64,000 bases of DNA from assembly GCF_963678635.1 (NCBI RefSeq), contig NC_087069.1:54852928-54916927 (forward strand), in the 5' to 3' direction. This document shows positions 47,464 to 58,521 of the stretch, piece after piece; positions within the stretch are counted from its first letter, which is position 1, and each line of letters starts with the position of its first letter. Under the pieces are notes generated by a model, which saw only the letters and a program-made list of their open reading frames with translations, did no database searches and was not told where the DNA came from. The translations under genes were made by a program, and so were the position numbers. The stretch comes from Symsagittifera roscoffensis (Eukaryota; Xenacoelomorpha; Acoela; Convolutidae).

Positions 47464-48519
47464 CCAATGTATAAATATTTTAGTGAGAAGCTTTATGTTT
47501 ATTGTAACATTCTTCGATGAATAGAACTAAAAGGATTCTTGCTAAGGCGAATGTGACTATTGCTTTTTTTACACATTTGCACATTGTCATAATTAGGGAT
47601 GATAAAAATGTTATGAAAATTATGAGTAGTAAAAATATATATATATATATATGTTCTACTAAAAATTGTTCGTATCATTTAAATAGACTTTAAGTTATCG
47701 TACCTGTGGATGTGGTCAATGACTGGGGAAAGTTGTAAATATATTTCAAATATGACGTAGAAATTAAAATTATGTTGCAAAAAATTATTAAAAGAATTGT
47801 AAAAGCTTCAAAAGTTTCAAGAAAAAATGTTATCAAAAGTTTAAGTAGAATAAAAAAGTTATGAAAAAGTTTAGAATTAAGTTTTTTAGAGTTTTAACTG
47901 TTAAGGAGAAAAGCATTTAAGAAATAATTCGTTCGTCGAATTTTTTTTGAATTTCTGGGGCGAAATTCAAGTGTAGTCGGATTATTTATTGATTTTTTGA
48001 CAGGGGGTTGAGTTTTCTGAAAAATTTGTTGGGGGCTTATTTTATGGTGCTTGGGAGGTCTTCTTAGCTTTATTTTTATTTGGTGGGTAATCTGGGATAT
48101 TTTTGAAATATTTGTACTTTAGGCCAAATGATCATGGTCTTTTTCTACTTTAGGCTAATTTGCCATTTTTGGTTGGAGGGTTTTTGAGGTCAAAGTTGAG
48201 AAAATATTGTTGATCTTTACATTATTAGATAGGGGATAGTTGTAATATTATCGTGATATTTATTTTAGTTGTCAAGTTTTAGCGAGTTTCTTATTTTTGA
48301 CGTGAAGCTTATAAAGTTATAGTTATAGATATGCCTGGAGATTAATATCTGTCGGCTAGTAGGTTGGTGTTGGAGATATTGAAGGTGACGGTTCTGAGTG
48401 AATCCTATTGGCTGAACTTGAACTAGAATTGTGCGTATGTTGCAGCATGTTATTTTTCAAAATATGAAAGTTTAAAATAAATAAGAAGTGTACGAATTAT
48501 TAACTTTTTAAAGAAGTTC
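47464..48519 (-). other. Non-coding part of the element between pol and the P/S-rich ORF
   Basis: No open frame of note on the sense strand. It contains an AT dinucleotide microsatellite at about 47634-47652. The sequence is T/G-rich on +, like the rest of the element. Confidence 0.45.
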
Positions 48520-50322
48520 AAGTTTGCTTTTGAAATTCAACCTTCTTTAACATTTTAGATTGTGGGATGAATGTCTTGTAAATTTTTTGTGGTTGATTTC
48601 TAAGTCGTGATGATTCTCTATGTTCGGATTTTTCTTTTTGTTCTTTTGGCAAGATTTCTTCTATCAATTTTCTATTTTTTCTTTCTTTTTCAGATTTATT
48701 TGGATTTGGTGTTTTTAAGCTTTTATGAATTGTGTCTTGTTTTTGACTTTGTCTCTGATGATTTTCATCATTAACATTTGTTTCTTGTTCTACTTGTATA
48801 TTATTTTGAATAACCTCTAAACCGGTGAAAGAATATAATTGGGTTAATTCGCGTCAAGCGTATTCTTTCGGGTAGTAAGGTAACAAATTGTTACGAAGTT
48901 GAACAATTTCTTTTTTAGTTGAATCTGTGAGTTTATATGTTACTTCAGTGAGTTTAGCAATTATTTGGTATGGTCTCTTTCGAAGTGGTTGTAATTTTTT
49001 AGAGATTCCTTTTTGTGTATGGAAATTTGGTTTTAAAACAAATGTTCCAATTTTTAAATCTGTGGCTGGCATAAAACGTGAATTGTTTTGATTGTTAATG
49101 TTTTGACTTTTATTACAATTTCTTTGTTACTTTTTGGTAGATTTCGTTGTGTTTTTTATCTCTATTTAAAATCCATTCGGTATGTGTACCAGAGGCTAGT
49201 TTTAGAATCTATGGGTGATGAAAATGATCTTCATCATGTGCGTGTAATGGTAGGTTATAGCATACTGAATCTTTATTTGGTTTGCAATAACCTTGTGCAT
49301 TTTTGTGGGCATTTGCTGTGAAAATAATTGGTTTTCTTGGTTTTTGATTCAAAAACCATTTCATATGGTGACATTTCTAAAGTTGTCGTTATTTGTGAGT
49401 TGTATGATAAGGGAAATAATTTTACATCTGCTGACCATTCTGTGTATCGTGTATCATTTCCATTTATGATACATCTAAGGTATTCTCTTAATGAACGGTT
49501 CATACCTTCGACTAATCCATTTGTCCAAGGTGCGTGAGATGTACATGGTTTATGTTTAATGTTATATAAGTGGCATAGTGTAATGATTTCGTTATTATTG
49601 AATTCTGTACCGTTGTCGGTGACTAAGATTTCGGGTAATCCAAATTTAGCTATCCAGTGTTCGTAGAGTGTTGTGTAAGCGTAATAAGAATTACAGTGTT
49701 GTAGTGGGTTGAGTGCTACATAGTGCGTAAATGCATCAACAATAACCATAATGTATGAATTTCCTTCAGAGGATGGTGAAAATGGTCCTTTTGTGTCGAA
49801 TGAAATTCTATGGTTGAAATATAGTCTTTGTCCTTTAAAATCTTGTTTTTGTGCTATTTGTTTTTGATTTGGATAAGGTTTGTTTAAATGGCATATTATG
49901 TAATCATTGCATAATACTTTTGTCCAAATTGGGGCGTTTGGAAAATAAAAGTTTTGTGTAAAATTCGAGTATGTTTCTTCTGATCCGGAGTATCCTTTTG
50001 TATTTTGCGTATGGGAGATGTTGAATGCTATTAGTATCATACTTAAGGGAAGACAGGGGACTTTAGAATCATCTAATTGATATTCTAGAAGATCTGTATT
50101 TTCGTTTATTGTTGTGTTGTTAAATTTTCGAAAACATCGGAGGAGTGTTTTGTGTCCTAAAATTGTTGTATCAGCTTTTGCTGGTTTTGTTTTGTATTTG
50201 TGCCATGATTTAAGTTGTCTAATTACTGGGTCAAGGTTTTGGTATCGCTTTAAAAATTCAAGTGTAATTTTTTGTGTAGTTGGTAGAAAAATATTGTCAA
50301 TTTCTAGTTTTGATAGGGGCAT
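48520..50322 (-). pseudogene. Ty3/gypsy integrase, family 1, core intact
   Basis: The main ORF (50322-49273, 349 codons) holds the catalytic D,D(35)E set: D176 in SFDTKGP, D236 in ILVTDNGTEF and E272 in GLVEGMNR (59 and 35 residues apart). The upstream zinc-binding part is damaged: SHTQNTKGYSG keeps one His, and the second Cys pair is spaced wrongly (LCNDYIICHLNK). After a frameshift, 49072-48854 gives the GPY/F-like module (RKRPYQIIAKLTEVTYKL, LLPYYPKE) and, past another break, a charged tail (SSRLRNQPQKIYKTFIPQ) to about 48520. It would insert element cDNA into host DNA. It is the best-preserved enzyme in the window, but the frame breaks make it a pseudogene. Confidence 0.85.
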
Positions 50323-50745
50323 TGTGTCAAGTGGGTCATGGAGATTAAAAACTTGATTTATCGTGTATTTTGAGTCATTTGTATGTGGTACTGATAAATT
50401 TACTTTATCGATTAAGTTCTCTTTTTCAATTAATGGAAAAACGCCTTTTTATGAGGTGGTTGTTTTATTTTCTTTTGTTGATGGTCAATTTTTTATCCAA
50501 TGTGAGTATGGAATTAGTTTAAACGTAGATGTACCTAATCAATCAACTTCATAGTAATTATTTTGGCAATCTAGGTACGGTGGGAAATGTTGTAAATTAT
50601 TTTTTTTTGTGATTGATCAATGTCGGGTTTTACTGCATATTTGGATTCCAATCAGGGCGATGTTTCATCTTTCGCGAGATAGAATTTAATATTTTTTGGT
50701 ATTTCAACTGTAGTTTTTCGTGTAAGTAATTCTGGTGGTGTATTT

Positions 50746-51108
50746 CTACTTGATGTATCTGGTAATGCAAGTTTTTCCTGCTGTCCAAACTATGTGTAAG
50801 TTTGGGAATTTCATTAAGATTGATTGAAATCTATAAACATTATGATTTGGATTTGATTTTTGTGTAAAAAGAAATATAATTGGTTTTTGATCTGTAAATA
50901 AAATTATTGGGTGTTTTGATCCAAGTATCAGAAATTCATATTCTGTAAGTGTGTATATTATGGCTGTACATTCTCTCATTAAAGTGGAGAGTCGTAACTC
51001 AGCTTGTGTAAATAATTGTGAATTTGCTGATATAGGATTCATTTTATTTGTTCCACTATGTGATTGTAATAATGCTGCGCCGATGCCAAAATTTGAAGCA
51101 TCGCACAT
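50746..51108 (-). pseudogene. RNase H domain, family 1
   Basis: The 120-codon ORF begins at a Met in MCDASNFGIGAALLQ and continues LFTQAELRLSTLMRECTAII and ILFTDQKPIIFL, then IVWTAGK. These hold three of the four expected acidic residues (CDAS, REC, TDQK). The final Asp block is lost to a frameshift. RNase H removes the RNA strand during reverse transcription. It lies between RT and integrase, as expected in Ty3/gypsy. Confidence 0.8.
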
Positions 51109-52149
51109 TGCGTAGAATGGTTGGTTTGGATCTGGATTGGTGTTTTAAATTTGTTCTGTTAAAAGTTTTTTAATTTCGTCAAATCGTGTTTGATGTTCAG
51201 TGGTCCATTCAAAAGTATTTTGTTGTCCTAGGATGTTATAGAGAGGTCTTAAGTATAATTGCATTTTGTAAACATATTTACTTAAACTTTCTTTTTGTTT
51301 TTGGGCGGTTGGAGTTTTTGAATTGCGTCAATACGTGATTTTAATGAAATCATAGTGTTTCGTTCAATATTATGTCCTAAAAATTTAACGCGTGTTAAGA
51401 AGAAATGTGATTTATCTGGGGCTGCTTTCAGATTTTGGTTCTGAAGTATTTTGTGATATTATTCAAAAACTGTAAACATTTCGTCTTTAGTTTGTGGTTG
51501 CATGAAAACATCATCTAAATATTAGATTGCTTTTTTCTTGAGTATTAGTGGTCTAAAAATTTTACTCATGAAAGCTGAAAAAGCTGCTGGTCCTATGGAT
51601 ATTCCATAGAATAATCGATTAAATTCATTTTGCTGATTTCCAATTACAAATTGTGTTAATCTTCTTGATTGTTCATCTAGTGGCATTTGTCTGTAAGCAC
51701 TATTCATATCTGCGGTTGTGAAGTATTAACCATTGATTTTTGTTAAGATAACTTGTATTGGTTCTATTGGTTTATTTTGATTCTTCAATTAGTGAATTGA
51801 GATATCTAGCGTCCAAAACTATTTTTAGATATTCACCTTTTGCCAGGATGATAACAGGGTTAATAAATGTGTTACCTTTTGGTTGTTCTTCCTTATTTAC
51901 TGGTGATATATTTTCGTATTGTTCTAAAATATTAATTAATCTATTGACCTTGTCGTGTAGGTGAATTTGTACTTTGCTTGCTCTTTGTTTTTTGAAAACT
52001 GCGTCAGGTTTTAATGGAAGGTGTAAGGATGAGCTTATTTTTCCAACGTCAAATTTTGATGTTGCGTAAACTGACGAATATTGTATTAGTAATTTAGCTA
52101 GTTTATCAAATTCATTTTGTGTTATTTGTGAATGTTGAAAATTAAACAT
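51109..52149 (-). pseudogene. Reverse transcriptase, family 1
   Basis: ORF 52149-51772 has the fingers region (NPVIILAKGEYLKIVLDARY). ORF 51707-51522 has the palm start: ADMNSAYRQMPLDEQSRRLT with the first Asp just upstream of MNSA, then LFYGISIGPAAFSAFM. The catalytic YLDD is present at 51510-51521, separated from the ORF end by a single TAA stop two codons before the DD region. Connection sequence follows to 51109. Stops at about 51770 and 51522 and a later frameshift inactivate it, but the active-site residues survive, unlike in family 2. Confidence 0.85.
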
Positions 52150-52184
52150 TGTTAAGAATTTTTGTTGTTCTTTCGTATAATTTG

Positions 52185-53192
52185 TTATGTTGAATGTTGG
52201 TTTGAAATATGGGGTTTTTGTGAAAAAATCTGTATTTTTTTTTCATTGCTTATTACATTATTTATGGACAATTCTTCATCAAGAAGTGTTGATTGACAAA
52301 TATCTAATAGTTGTAATATATTATTAACTCTGTATGCTATTTCTTTCACAGGTGAAGTTGTAGCATTTGTTTCACAATATCCTAAGAGTCCTGGGGGTAG
52401 TGTTTTTCTATTTGGTGTATTATTATACACGTGTAGTGAAACAATATCAGATTTTGTGTTTTTGACATATTTTATAGAAGAGATTGTTATTTTGAAAAAT
52501 TTGTGAATGGGTTTAAATTCGAAATCTGACATGACACATAGTGGTTGACTGGTTCAAACTGCCATGAAACATGGCAGACTGAAAAAATGGTGGTTGTTTG
52601 TTTAAACTTTGAAAGAATGTTAAGGCTGTGTTTTTTACTCTTGTATATTTATCTTTTATATGGAGTTTACTGTTTAGGATTCTTATTGTGGGTATATATT
52701 TAGTGATGAATGGAATTCCAATGATATCATGTTTAATATCCGTAATATGAATTGTTTGTTTGAATGGCTTGTTTAGAATTTTGTATTGTTCCATTGTTCT
52801 TGTGGGAACAAAGGATAGTTGGATTTTTCCATAAATTACTAATGTTGATCCTTGTGCTGTTGCTAGTTTACTAGATGTTTCGAGGGGTTTTAGATTCGGA
52901 TATAGTGTTCTGATTTCATTCCATGTATGATATTTGACTCTGCTCCTGAGTCTATTAAAAAATCTATTTCAAGATCTGGTGGTTCAAATTTTTTATTTTT
53001 TGGGCTCTCTAAGAGAGATGATGTTGTCCAAATTTTTTCTCGTGGTTCGTCTATTTGAATGTTTTGATAAATATGATTATTTGAGCATTTTTTTTCGTTA
53101 TTTTTATTAGGTTTTATAACAGTGTTAATTTCGTTTAGTTCTTGAGTAACTTGTAAATTATTATTAGTTGGTCCTATATAATAATTATTCAA
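52185..53192 (-). pseudogene. Aspartic protease and PR-RT linker, family 1
   Basis: ORF 53192-52890 ends in the retroviral-type protease start EIDFLIDSGAESNIIHGM, with the catalytic DSG intact. ORFs 52794-52513 (IIGIPFITKYIPTIRI, resembling the protease C-terminal 'ilG.pfl' part) and 52532-52185 (linker with GYCETNATTSPVKEI) continue in other frames. The linker matches 11322-11546 of the + strand copy. The protease would process gag-pol, but it is split by frameshifts. Confidence 0.75.
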
Positions 53193-53197
53193 AAATT

Positions 53198-54314
53198 CTA
53201 TGGTGCAAAATTGTCTGGTTGATAATAATCATCATCGTCAGATGATAAATAATTCGTGTAATAATGTGTTTGTTGTTTATTCTTATTTTCTTGGGAAAAT
53301 GGGTAATTTTCACTGTGATTTTGTGGAGGGTGTGAATTATTTTGAAAATTTACTGAACTGGTTGATGTATGTGGGAGATTCCAATAGTGAGAACATACGT
53401 GGTTGTTATTTTTTTGTGGAGGGTGATTTGTTTGTGATGAATGTGTGTAATTATAGTTATGTTCTGCAAAATTGCTTCGTGTGAACGTTTTTCGTGTTCT
53501 TGTCGGTTTTGTCATTGGTCTATATGTCTGGTAATCCATATGTGAATACTTAGGGGCAACCGAGGGTTTAACGGTTGATTGTAAGGTTACTTGTGGTAAT
53601 GTTGCATTTCTATTTTTTGAAGTTGCAAGATTTATATGTATCGGTGAGATACTTTGTTGTGTAGTTGTTACTATTGTGTGGACTATTTCTTCATTTATGA
53701 AGTGTGATGGTGTTTGAATATCTTGTTGTGTAAGATTTCTAGTTCCATTGAGGTTTTCATGATGTAATACTGTTGAATTTAAGCTATTTTTTTTTGTGTC
53801 GGGTAAAAATGTATTATAATTTAAAGGTGTTGCATCGATTGTTAATGGTATTATTTTTACATAATCTGGGTGAAGAGATATTGTATTTTTTGCATGACTT
53901 CAGATGTCTACTCGAAAATTTAAAAATGCTGGATGAGACCTATCAGGGTCCCAAACGTAATCTGATTGTTCTGCAATGACAGTGTCGTCATTGGTACTTT
54001 GAAGATGTTTCTGAATCGGACAAATATATTGGATCCTGGGTTGGATAATTTTTACTTTTTGAATCTTCTATTTTGTATAGTGCATCTAGACTACTGACTT
54101 CTGATTCGGAGAATGCATTTCTATGTTTTGAAAATATTTTTCGTGTTATCTGTCTTTGTTTGCTTAAAATTGTTCTTTTTAGTGTTTGTCGTTTTGTGTG
54201 AATGTATTCAACTATTTGTATACGCGGGGTTATTACAAGTTCGTATTTTTGATTGTCTATTTCGCAGTTGTGTAATACGATTGTTTGTTTGTTTCCTAGG
54301 TTTTTCAATGACAT
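53198..54314 (-). pseudogene. gag remnant lacking capsid, family 1
   Basis: ORFs 54314-53988 (KFS/Lys-rich start, later YPTQDPIYLSDSETSS) and 53539-53198 (MDYQTYRPMTKPTRTR, ENYPF, SSDDDDYYQPDNF) plus the frame between them align with 5745-6545 of the + strand copy. In that copy about 1.8-2 kb of capsid and tail follow before the protease, whereas here the protease ORF begins six bases after the gag stop. The capsid section is therefore deleted in this copy. Confidence 0.7.
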
Positions 54315-54316
54315 AA

Positions 54317-54786
54317 GGTTTAGGATGATGGATGCAAAATTGCTTTTAGTGATTTTAATTTCCTAGACTGTTAATCCTTACGATTTTTTGATTAGCTTAA
54401 CCTGGGTCTTTTTGTTCAGGGTTGGAGAGAAAAGTGTATCGATTCCGGAGAATGACTTTACTACGTGGCTAGTATAAGCTAAGGTGTTAACTTACTTAAT
54501 CTTACTTAGGGGTATTGATTGTGTTCAAGGGTTGGAGAATAGTAAATCGATCCACAAGGTTCAGGTATAATTATAACGTATAAGAGGAGGGGTCAAGTGA
54601 AGGATGAATAACCGAAGTTCTTCACTGTTTAGCTTAATTTGAATGGTTAGTATTTTAAAAATTTCTATTAGTCCTGGGTCTATTGAAAAGGTAGGGTAGT
54701 GAATCGACGTTTGGGGTCGTTAGAAACTTGATAAGTGGGTGGGGGAGAACAAAATTGTTCTTTTTGATCCAAGGATAAGCCTTGAT
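54317..54786 (-). other. Candidate leader/LTR-like region upstream of gag
   Basis: Between the gag start and the env fragment lie about 470 bases with two related words (GTTCAGGGTTGGAGAGAAAA and GTTCAAGGGTTGGAGAATAG, each followed by an ATCGAT). Position suggests a leader or LTR remnant, but no second copy was found at the other end and no primer-binding site was recognised. Confidence 0.35.
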
Positions 54787-55488
54787 GATCAGTATTTCTG
54801 AATATTGTGGTTTTGTATTTTTACCAGCGAATTCTGTTTCTTGATAAATTTGAAAACGTGTTAATTTATTTTCTATATCGTGTAAATTTTCAAAATTATT
54901 GCCTCGTTTGTGATATGGGTTCACTTGTTCGTATGGAACTGATTTGATAAAATATTTTTCATGAAATTTTATCATTCGAGCGTGTGTTTTTGCTACTTGA
55001 AATGTTGTGCATGTATCTTCGGGAAACCAAACAATTGTTGCCTGGGTTCTAGTTGTGGGATCACAATAACCTTGATCGTTTTTACAGGGTAATCTAATTC
55101 CTTGATAGATCATTGTGTTATCAGATATATCTCGTGTGAGTTGTATTTTTTCAAGTTGTATTTTCCAATCAAAAAACATTATTTCTTGATATCTTTTATT
55201 TTTTGTGTCTGCTTTGCAATTTGATGGGTTATTTATTCCAATATGTGGTATCCAATACTTATCGTGTATATTATAGGTTATTCGTCCGTGTGCGCCATTA
55301 TATGGGTATTTTTCGTCTAATTTAATATGTCCTTGATATCGTTCAAGTTCTGCTTGGTGTACAGAATCGGCAAAGACTTGGAAATTGACTATTTTCCTGT
55401 CTGAGTGATTACTTTTTGTTGTTCAATCTGAGTAATTCGTTTTTACAATCATCGGGGTTGACATGTAAAAGTCTTTCGATATTGCTTT
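54787..55488 (-). pseudogene. Second env-like fragment, cut by the scaffold gap
   Basis: Minus-strand sequence is closely similar to 45780-46470 of the env gene (shared LEKIQLTRD, KFHEKYF, LTRFQIYQETEFAGK). The match stops at about 54787, next to the leader-like region of the downstream element, and on the other side at the run of N. One ORF (55179-54655) spans most of it and then runs into unrelated sequence. It is part of another family 1 copy. Confidence 0.75.
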
Positions 55489-55688
55489 NNNNNNNNNNNN
55501 NNNNNNNNNNNNNNNNNNNNNNNNNNNNNNNNNNNNNNNNNNNNNNNNNNNNNNNNNNNNNNNNNNNNNNNNNNNNNNNNNNNNNNNNNNNNNNNNNNNN
55601 NNNNNNNNNNNNNNNNNNNNNNNNNNNNNNNNNNNNNNNNNNNNNNNNNNNNNNNNNNNNNNNNNNNNNNNNNNNNNNNNNNNNNNNN
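55489..55688. other. Assembly gap, 200 N
   Basis: Exactly 200 N, a conventional placeholder for an unknown distance. The left flank is retroelement and the right flank is a host exon, so the two sides may not be truly adjacent. Confidence 0.99.
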
Positions 55689-55838
55689 ACCAACAAAAAC
55701 AACAAAAACAACCATAACAACAAAAACAACAAAGAAGTTGGTAGTACCACAGAGAGCGGGTCGGAAGATCCGATGCTGCGTGTAATCTACTGCCACAAGG
55801 ACAAAAAGTTGGACAAGTTGCGCTTCTTCGAGAAGGTT
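55689..55838 (+). CDS. Host exon A of an unidentified gene (5' part in the gap)
   Basis: After the gap comes an AAC-rich tract encoding poly-Asn (with Lys and His), then GC-richer coding sequence: EVGSTTESGSEDPMLRVIYC and HKDKKLDKLRFFEK. The donor is either G-GTTGTA after 55835 or, better, GTT-GTAAAG after 55838; both leave phase 0. After that the DNA becomes AT-rich. No domain is recognised. The next exon at 58411 begins in the same phase. Any ORF drawn through the N is artificial. Confidence 0.6.
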
Positions 55839-58410
55839 GTAAAGTTTGTTATTTTTTCACCAAGAGAAAGTTTAGTTGATTCATGAAAGCCTGTGAATAT
55901 ATAATCAATTTCAATTTTCTTCGTCATTTTTCGCCATTTTCGCAAATTGGTTAGTTCCAACTTTAACATTACTTTCTTAGGATCAGCGCATCAGTGAAAT
56001 GACTAGGAAACTACTTAACAGGTTTCAATTTCTAACACGATCGTTTTCAGAAAAAATTGATATTTTTCGTGTTTGAGTCTTATTAATTAAACCCGCATCC
56101 TGCCTGTATTATTTTATGGATCACCAGCTTAGAATGAATACGAAGGCGCTCAGCAGAGTTTAGAATTAATTTGAAGAAAAAGTACTGAAGAAAAAAGAAC
56201 TGAAGAAAAAAGTACCCGACTAGAGGAACTAAAGATAGAAAGTGTCACATAAATAAGTTTGGGATCTTTCAAGCTCTTTCAAGTCCAAATAGGAAGAATT
56301 TTCAGCAAAATATTAGCTAAATTTTCTCTAGGTCAGGACGATTGATAATCCCAGAATAAAAACGTCGAACAAAAAAACCTCATTTATTTTAAAATAAAAA
56401 AGCGCCAATAAAACGGGTCATAGCTTACTTATTTTTTTTGTCTCGACCATTTAAAGGCGGAAGTTTCTGATTGGGTGCGTTTCAGTTTTTTTGTAACTAA
56501 TTTTTTAAATGATTTCGTCCGCGTAAGATCAGGTTCTACAATCTATCAGCAGAATGGTTAGAGTGAAATATCACATATAAATGCTTTCAAATGTGATTCG
56601 AAAGGGATTTCAGGGTTGAGAAAAAACTGTACCAGACTTTGTGTTTTATTCTTATTTCGACTAAATAAAAAAAGCGAGTGAGCAGACTAAGAAAGTTTTT
56701 TTGTAAATTATTATGATTTTTTTAATTATGATTTTGATTTAATTTTTTAAATTTTATGATTATTTTTTTAATTGTTCATTTTTTAAATTATTTTCTCCCA
56801 ATCTTTTTTCATTTTTCGTAAACATTGTTGATTTTTTTATTGATAAACGTTTTAGAAAAATTCCTGAAAAAGACCGATATGAATTTTTAATTGAATGTGA
56901 TTTATCATTTAACAGAAATATGTCGCAGTTTGAACAGCAAAATGTCACAAAAGACGTTATCTTTGTTACGAAACCCTTTGTCTTCCTAAACCAAAACTTC
57001 GTTAGTTTTGAGCGTGCCCGCACTCAATAAAAACAGAAAAAATTAGAATACAAAAGATTTTTATTGTCAGTCTTCATAAATTTTATGAAGGAATTGATTA
57101 TAATCGATTAAAAATGGATTATAATAGCACTATTTTTTGAAACAATAAAAAACAATCTAATTGTTTATGTTGGATTATAATCGATTATTTTTGAAATATT
57201 ATTTCTCAATTGTTTTTTTGAATTATAATCCATTAATTCATTATAATGAGTTATAATCAAATATTATTCAACACACGTCATCGTTTTATTTTTCTGTTGT
57301 TTTGTGTCCTTGTCAACGGGTTACCAAATTAACAGAAACTGTACTTTTGTTTTTAAAGCTCAACCATAAAGTAAACTTGATTTTACTGTGTTTTCATGAA
57401 AAAAAAGCTAAATCAAATCCATTAGAATTTCTTATTTTTGGGAAAAATGTATCATTTATTACAATTTTTCGAAATTTCACCAAGAATGTAATCATTAAAA
57501 TGTATTAACAATCATTTAAACAACTAAATGGGCGCTTATAATAAATTATAAATTTGCTATAAATGTAATATAAATGTAATAATAGCAAATGTAATTTGCT
57601 ATAAATGTAAGTTTTTCTCTTTTTACTGAGTGCGGGTGTGCCTTTCCTTGACTTTTGTTGTCTTTAGCTCATTTTAAAATCTCTTCACTTCAGTTTCTAA
57701 TTTTTCTACAGCCTTGCACAATTTTAAAAGTATAGAAAAAAAAGAATTGAGTGAATAGCACAGAAAGTCCGACCACAAAAAAATAGCCTTCTCTACAAAT
57801 TGCCTAGTTCGTATTATTACAAAAGCTAAATATGATTCCCTTGATGACCAGAATTCATTTGAAAACAGTGTTCCCAAAAAAAACAAAGAAACATGAAGAA
57901 AAAAATATATACATTTTTTAAAATTTAATCCGAAGAATGCTGTACAACAAATATCGCAAACTAATTTAAGTGGTTAGAAACTAAGTTTTAACCAAGAAAA
58001 ACTTCTAGAAATTACTTAACGTGCGTTGGAATCCCGACTGAAAGGGCTTCAACAACATTTATCCCTTGAATATCTTCGACGATTGTTTGTGGTTCCTTGT
58101 TTTGCGTAAAAACCGGAAAAAAACGAAAAAAAAAACAAGTAAAGAAAAAATTTCCTACCATTTGCATTAACTGGAATAAAAATTCCATAGACAAAATCTC
58201 TTGCAGTTTTTTGTGATTAAATGGGATTTTTAGAGCTAAAATTTTTACTAAAAATTGCCTAAATTATATTTCTCAATTTGCCGAGTGGGAAGCAAAAAAC
58301 GAAATCCTACAAAAATCTAGCGGGCATTTCAAAACTAGATTTCTGTCTTTTAATTTGTTCAAGAGCAGAAGGAAAATTAATATAAAGATTTTTTTTATCT
58401 ACCCTTGTAG
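55839..58410 (+). other. Predicted 2.6-kb intron of the same gene
   Basis: AT-rich, no exons seen. It ends with a strong acceptor (TTTTTTATCTACCCTTGTAG). It contains the palindromic cluster at 57096-57250 described separately. Confidence 0.5.
57096..57252. promoter_or_regulatory. Cluster of palindromic TTATAATC / TAATCGATTA sites
   Basis: GATTATAATC, a perfect palindrome, occurs at 57096-57105 and 57173-57182, each overlapping TAATCGATTA (57101-57110 and 57178-57187). Related half-sites GGATTATAAT, AATTATAATCCATTA and GTTATAATC follow within 160 bases. TAAT-NN-ATTA is the known dimer site of paired-class homeodomain proteins. An enhancer role is inference; AT-rich repeat origin is the alternative. 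Confidence 0.4.
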
Positions 58411-58521
58411 GTGGCGTCCATCTTCATGCAGCACATGACGTGCAAAAGAGGCAAGAGTGCAATCAGTCAAACAGCTTCTGAGAGGAACAAACAACAACAG
58501 ACACACATGCTCTCAGGGTAG
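58411..58521 (+). CDS. Host exon B, probably terminal, of the same gene
   Basis: After TTGTAG at 58410 the frame reads VASIFMQHMTCKRGKSAISQ, then TASERNKQQQTHMLSG, and stops at TAG (58519-58521). A donor-like AGG-GTAGGG overlaps the stop, so it could instead be internal. Composition is near 50% GC against an AT-rich flank, and its phase (0) matches exon A. The two exons are read together by inference from phase, strand and composition. No family is recognised. Confidence 0.55.
   Translation: MASIFMQHMTCKRGKSAISQTASERNKQQQTHMLSG

Larger units (their letters stand above)
40405..54316 (-). mobile_element. Env-bearing Ty3/gypsy retroelement, family 1, minus strand copy
   Basis: Read right to left: gag, PR, RT, RNase H, IN, a Pro/Ser-rich ORF, an env-like gene, an extra 3' ORF, and about 2 kb of 3' sequence ending at 40405. 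RT-IN resemble those of the + strand relic at 5.7-14.1 kb. The end at TAACTCATAGAG is shared with the copy at 60198. The sense strand is A/C-rich and G-poor. Stops and frameshifts interrupt every gene, and gag lacks its capsid part, so it is not autonomous. I could not identify a matching LTR pair; the candidate leader is 54317-54786. Env-bearing gypsy elements are known in several invertebrate groups; I cannot place this one in a named family. Confidence 0.8.

Noticed and set aside
47634-47652. AT dinucleotide run as a functional site
   Set aside because: An ordinary microsatellite of short length.
53350-53410. A CCHC-like zinc knuckle in gag (VCSHYWNLPH)
   Set aside because: Only one Cys and one His fit, and alignment with the + copy shows this part lies upstream of the capsid, not in the nucleocapsid position.
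55416-55886. ORFs running through the N gap on both strands
   Set aside because: The run of N hides any stops; the left and right ends belong to different objects (retroelement and host exon).
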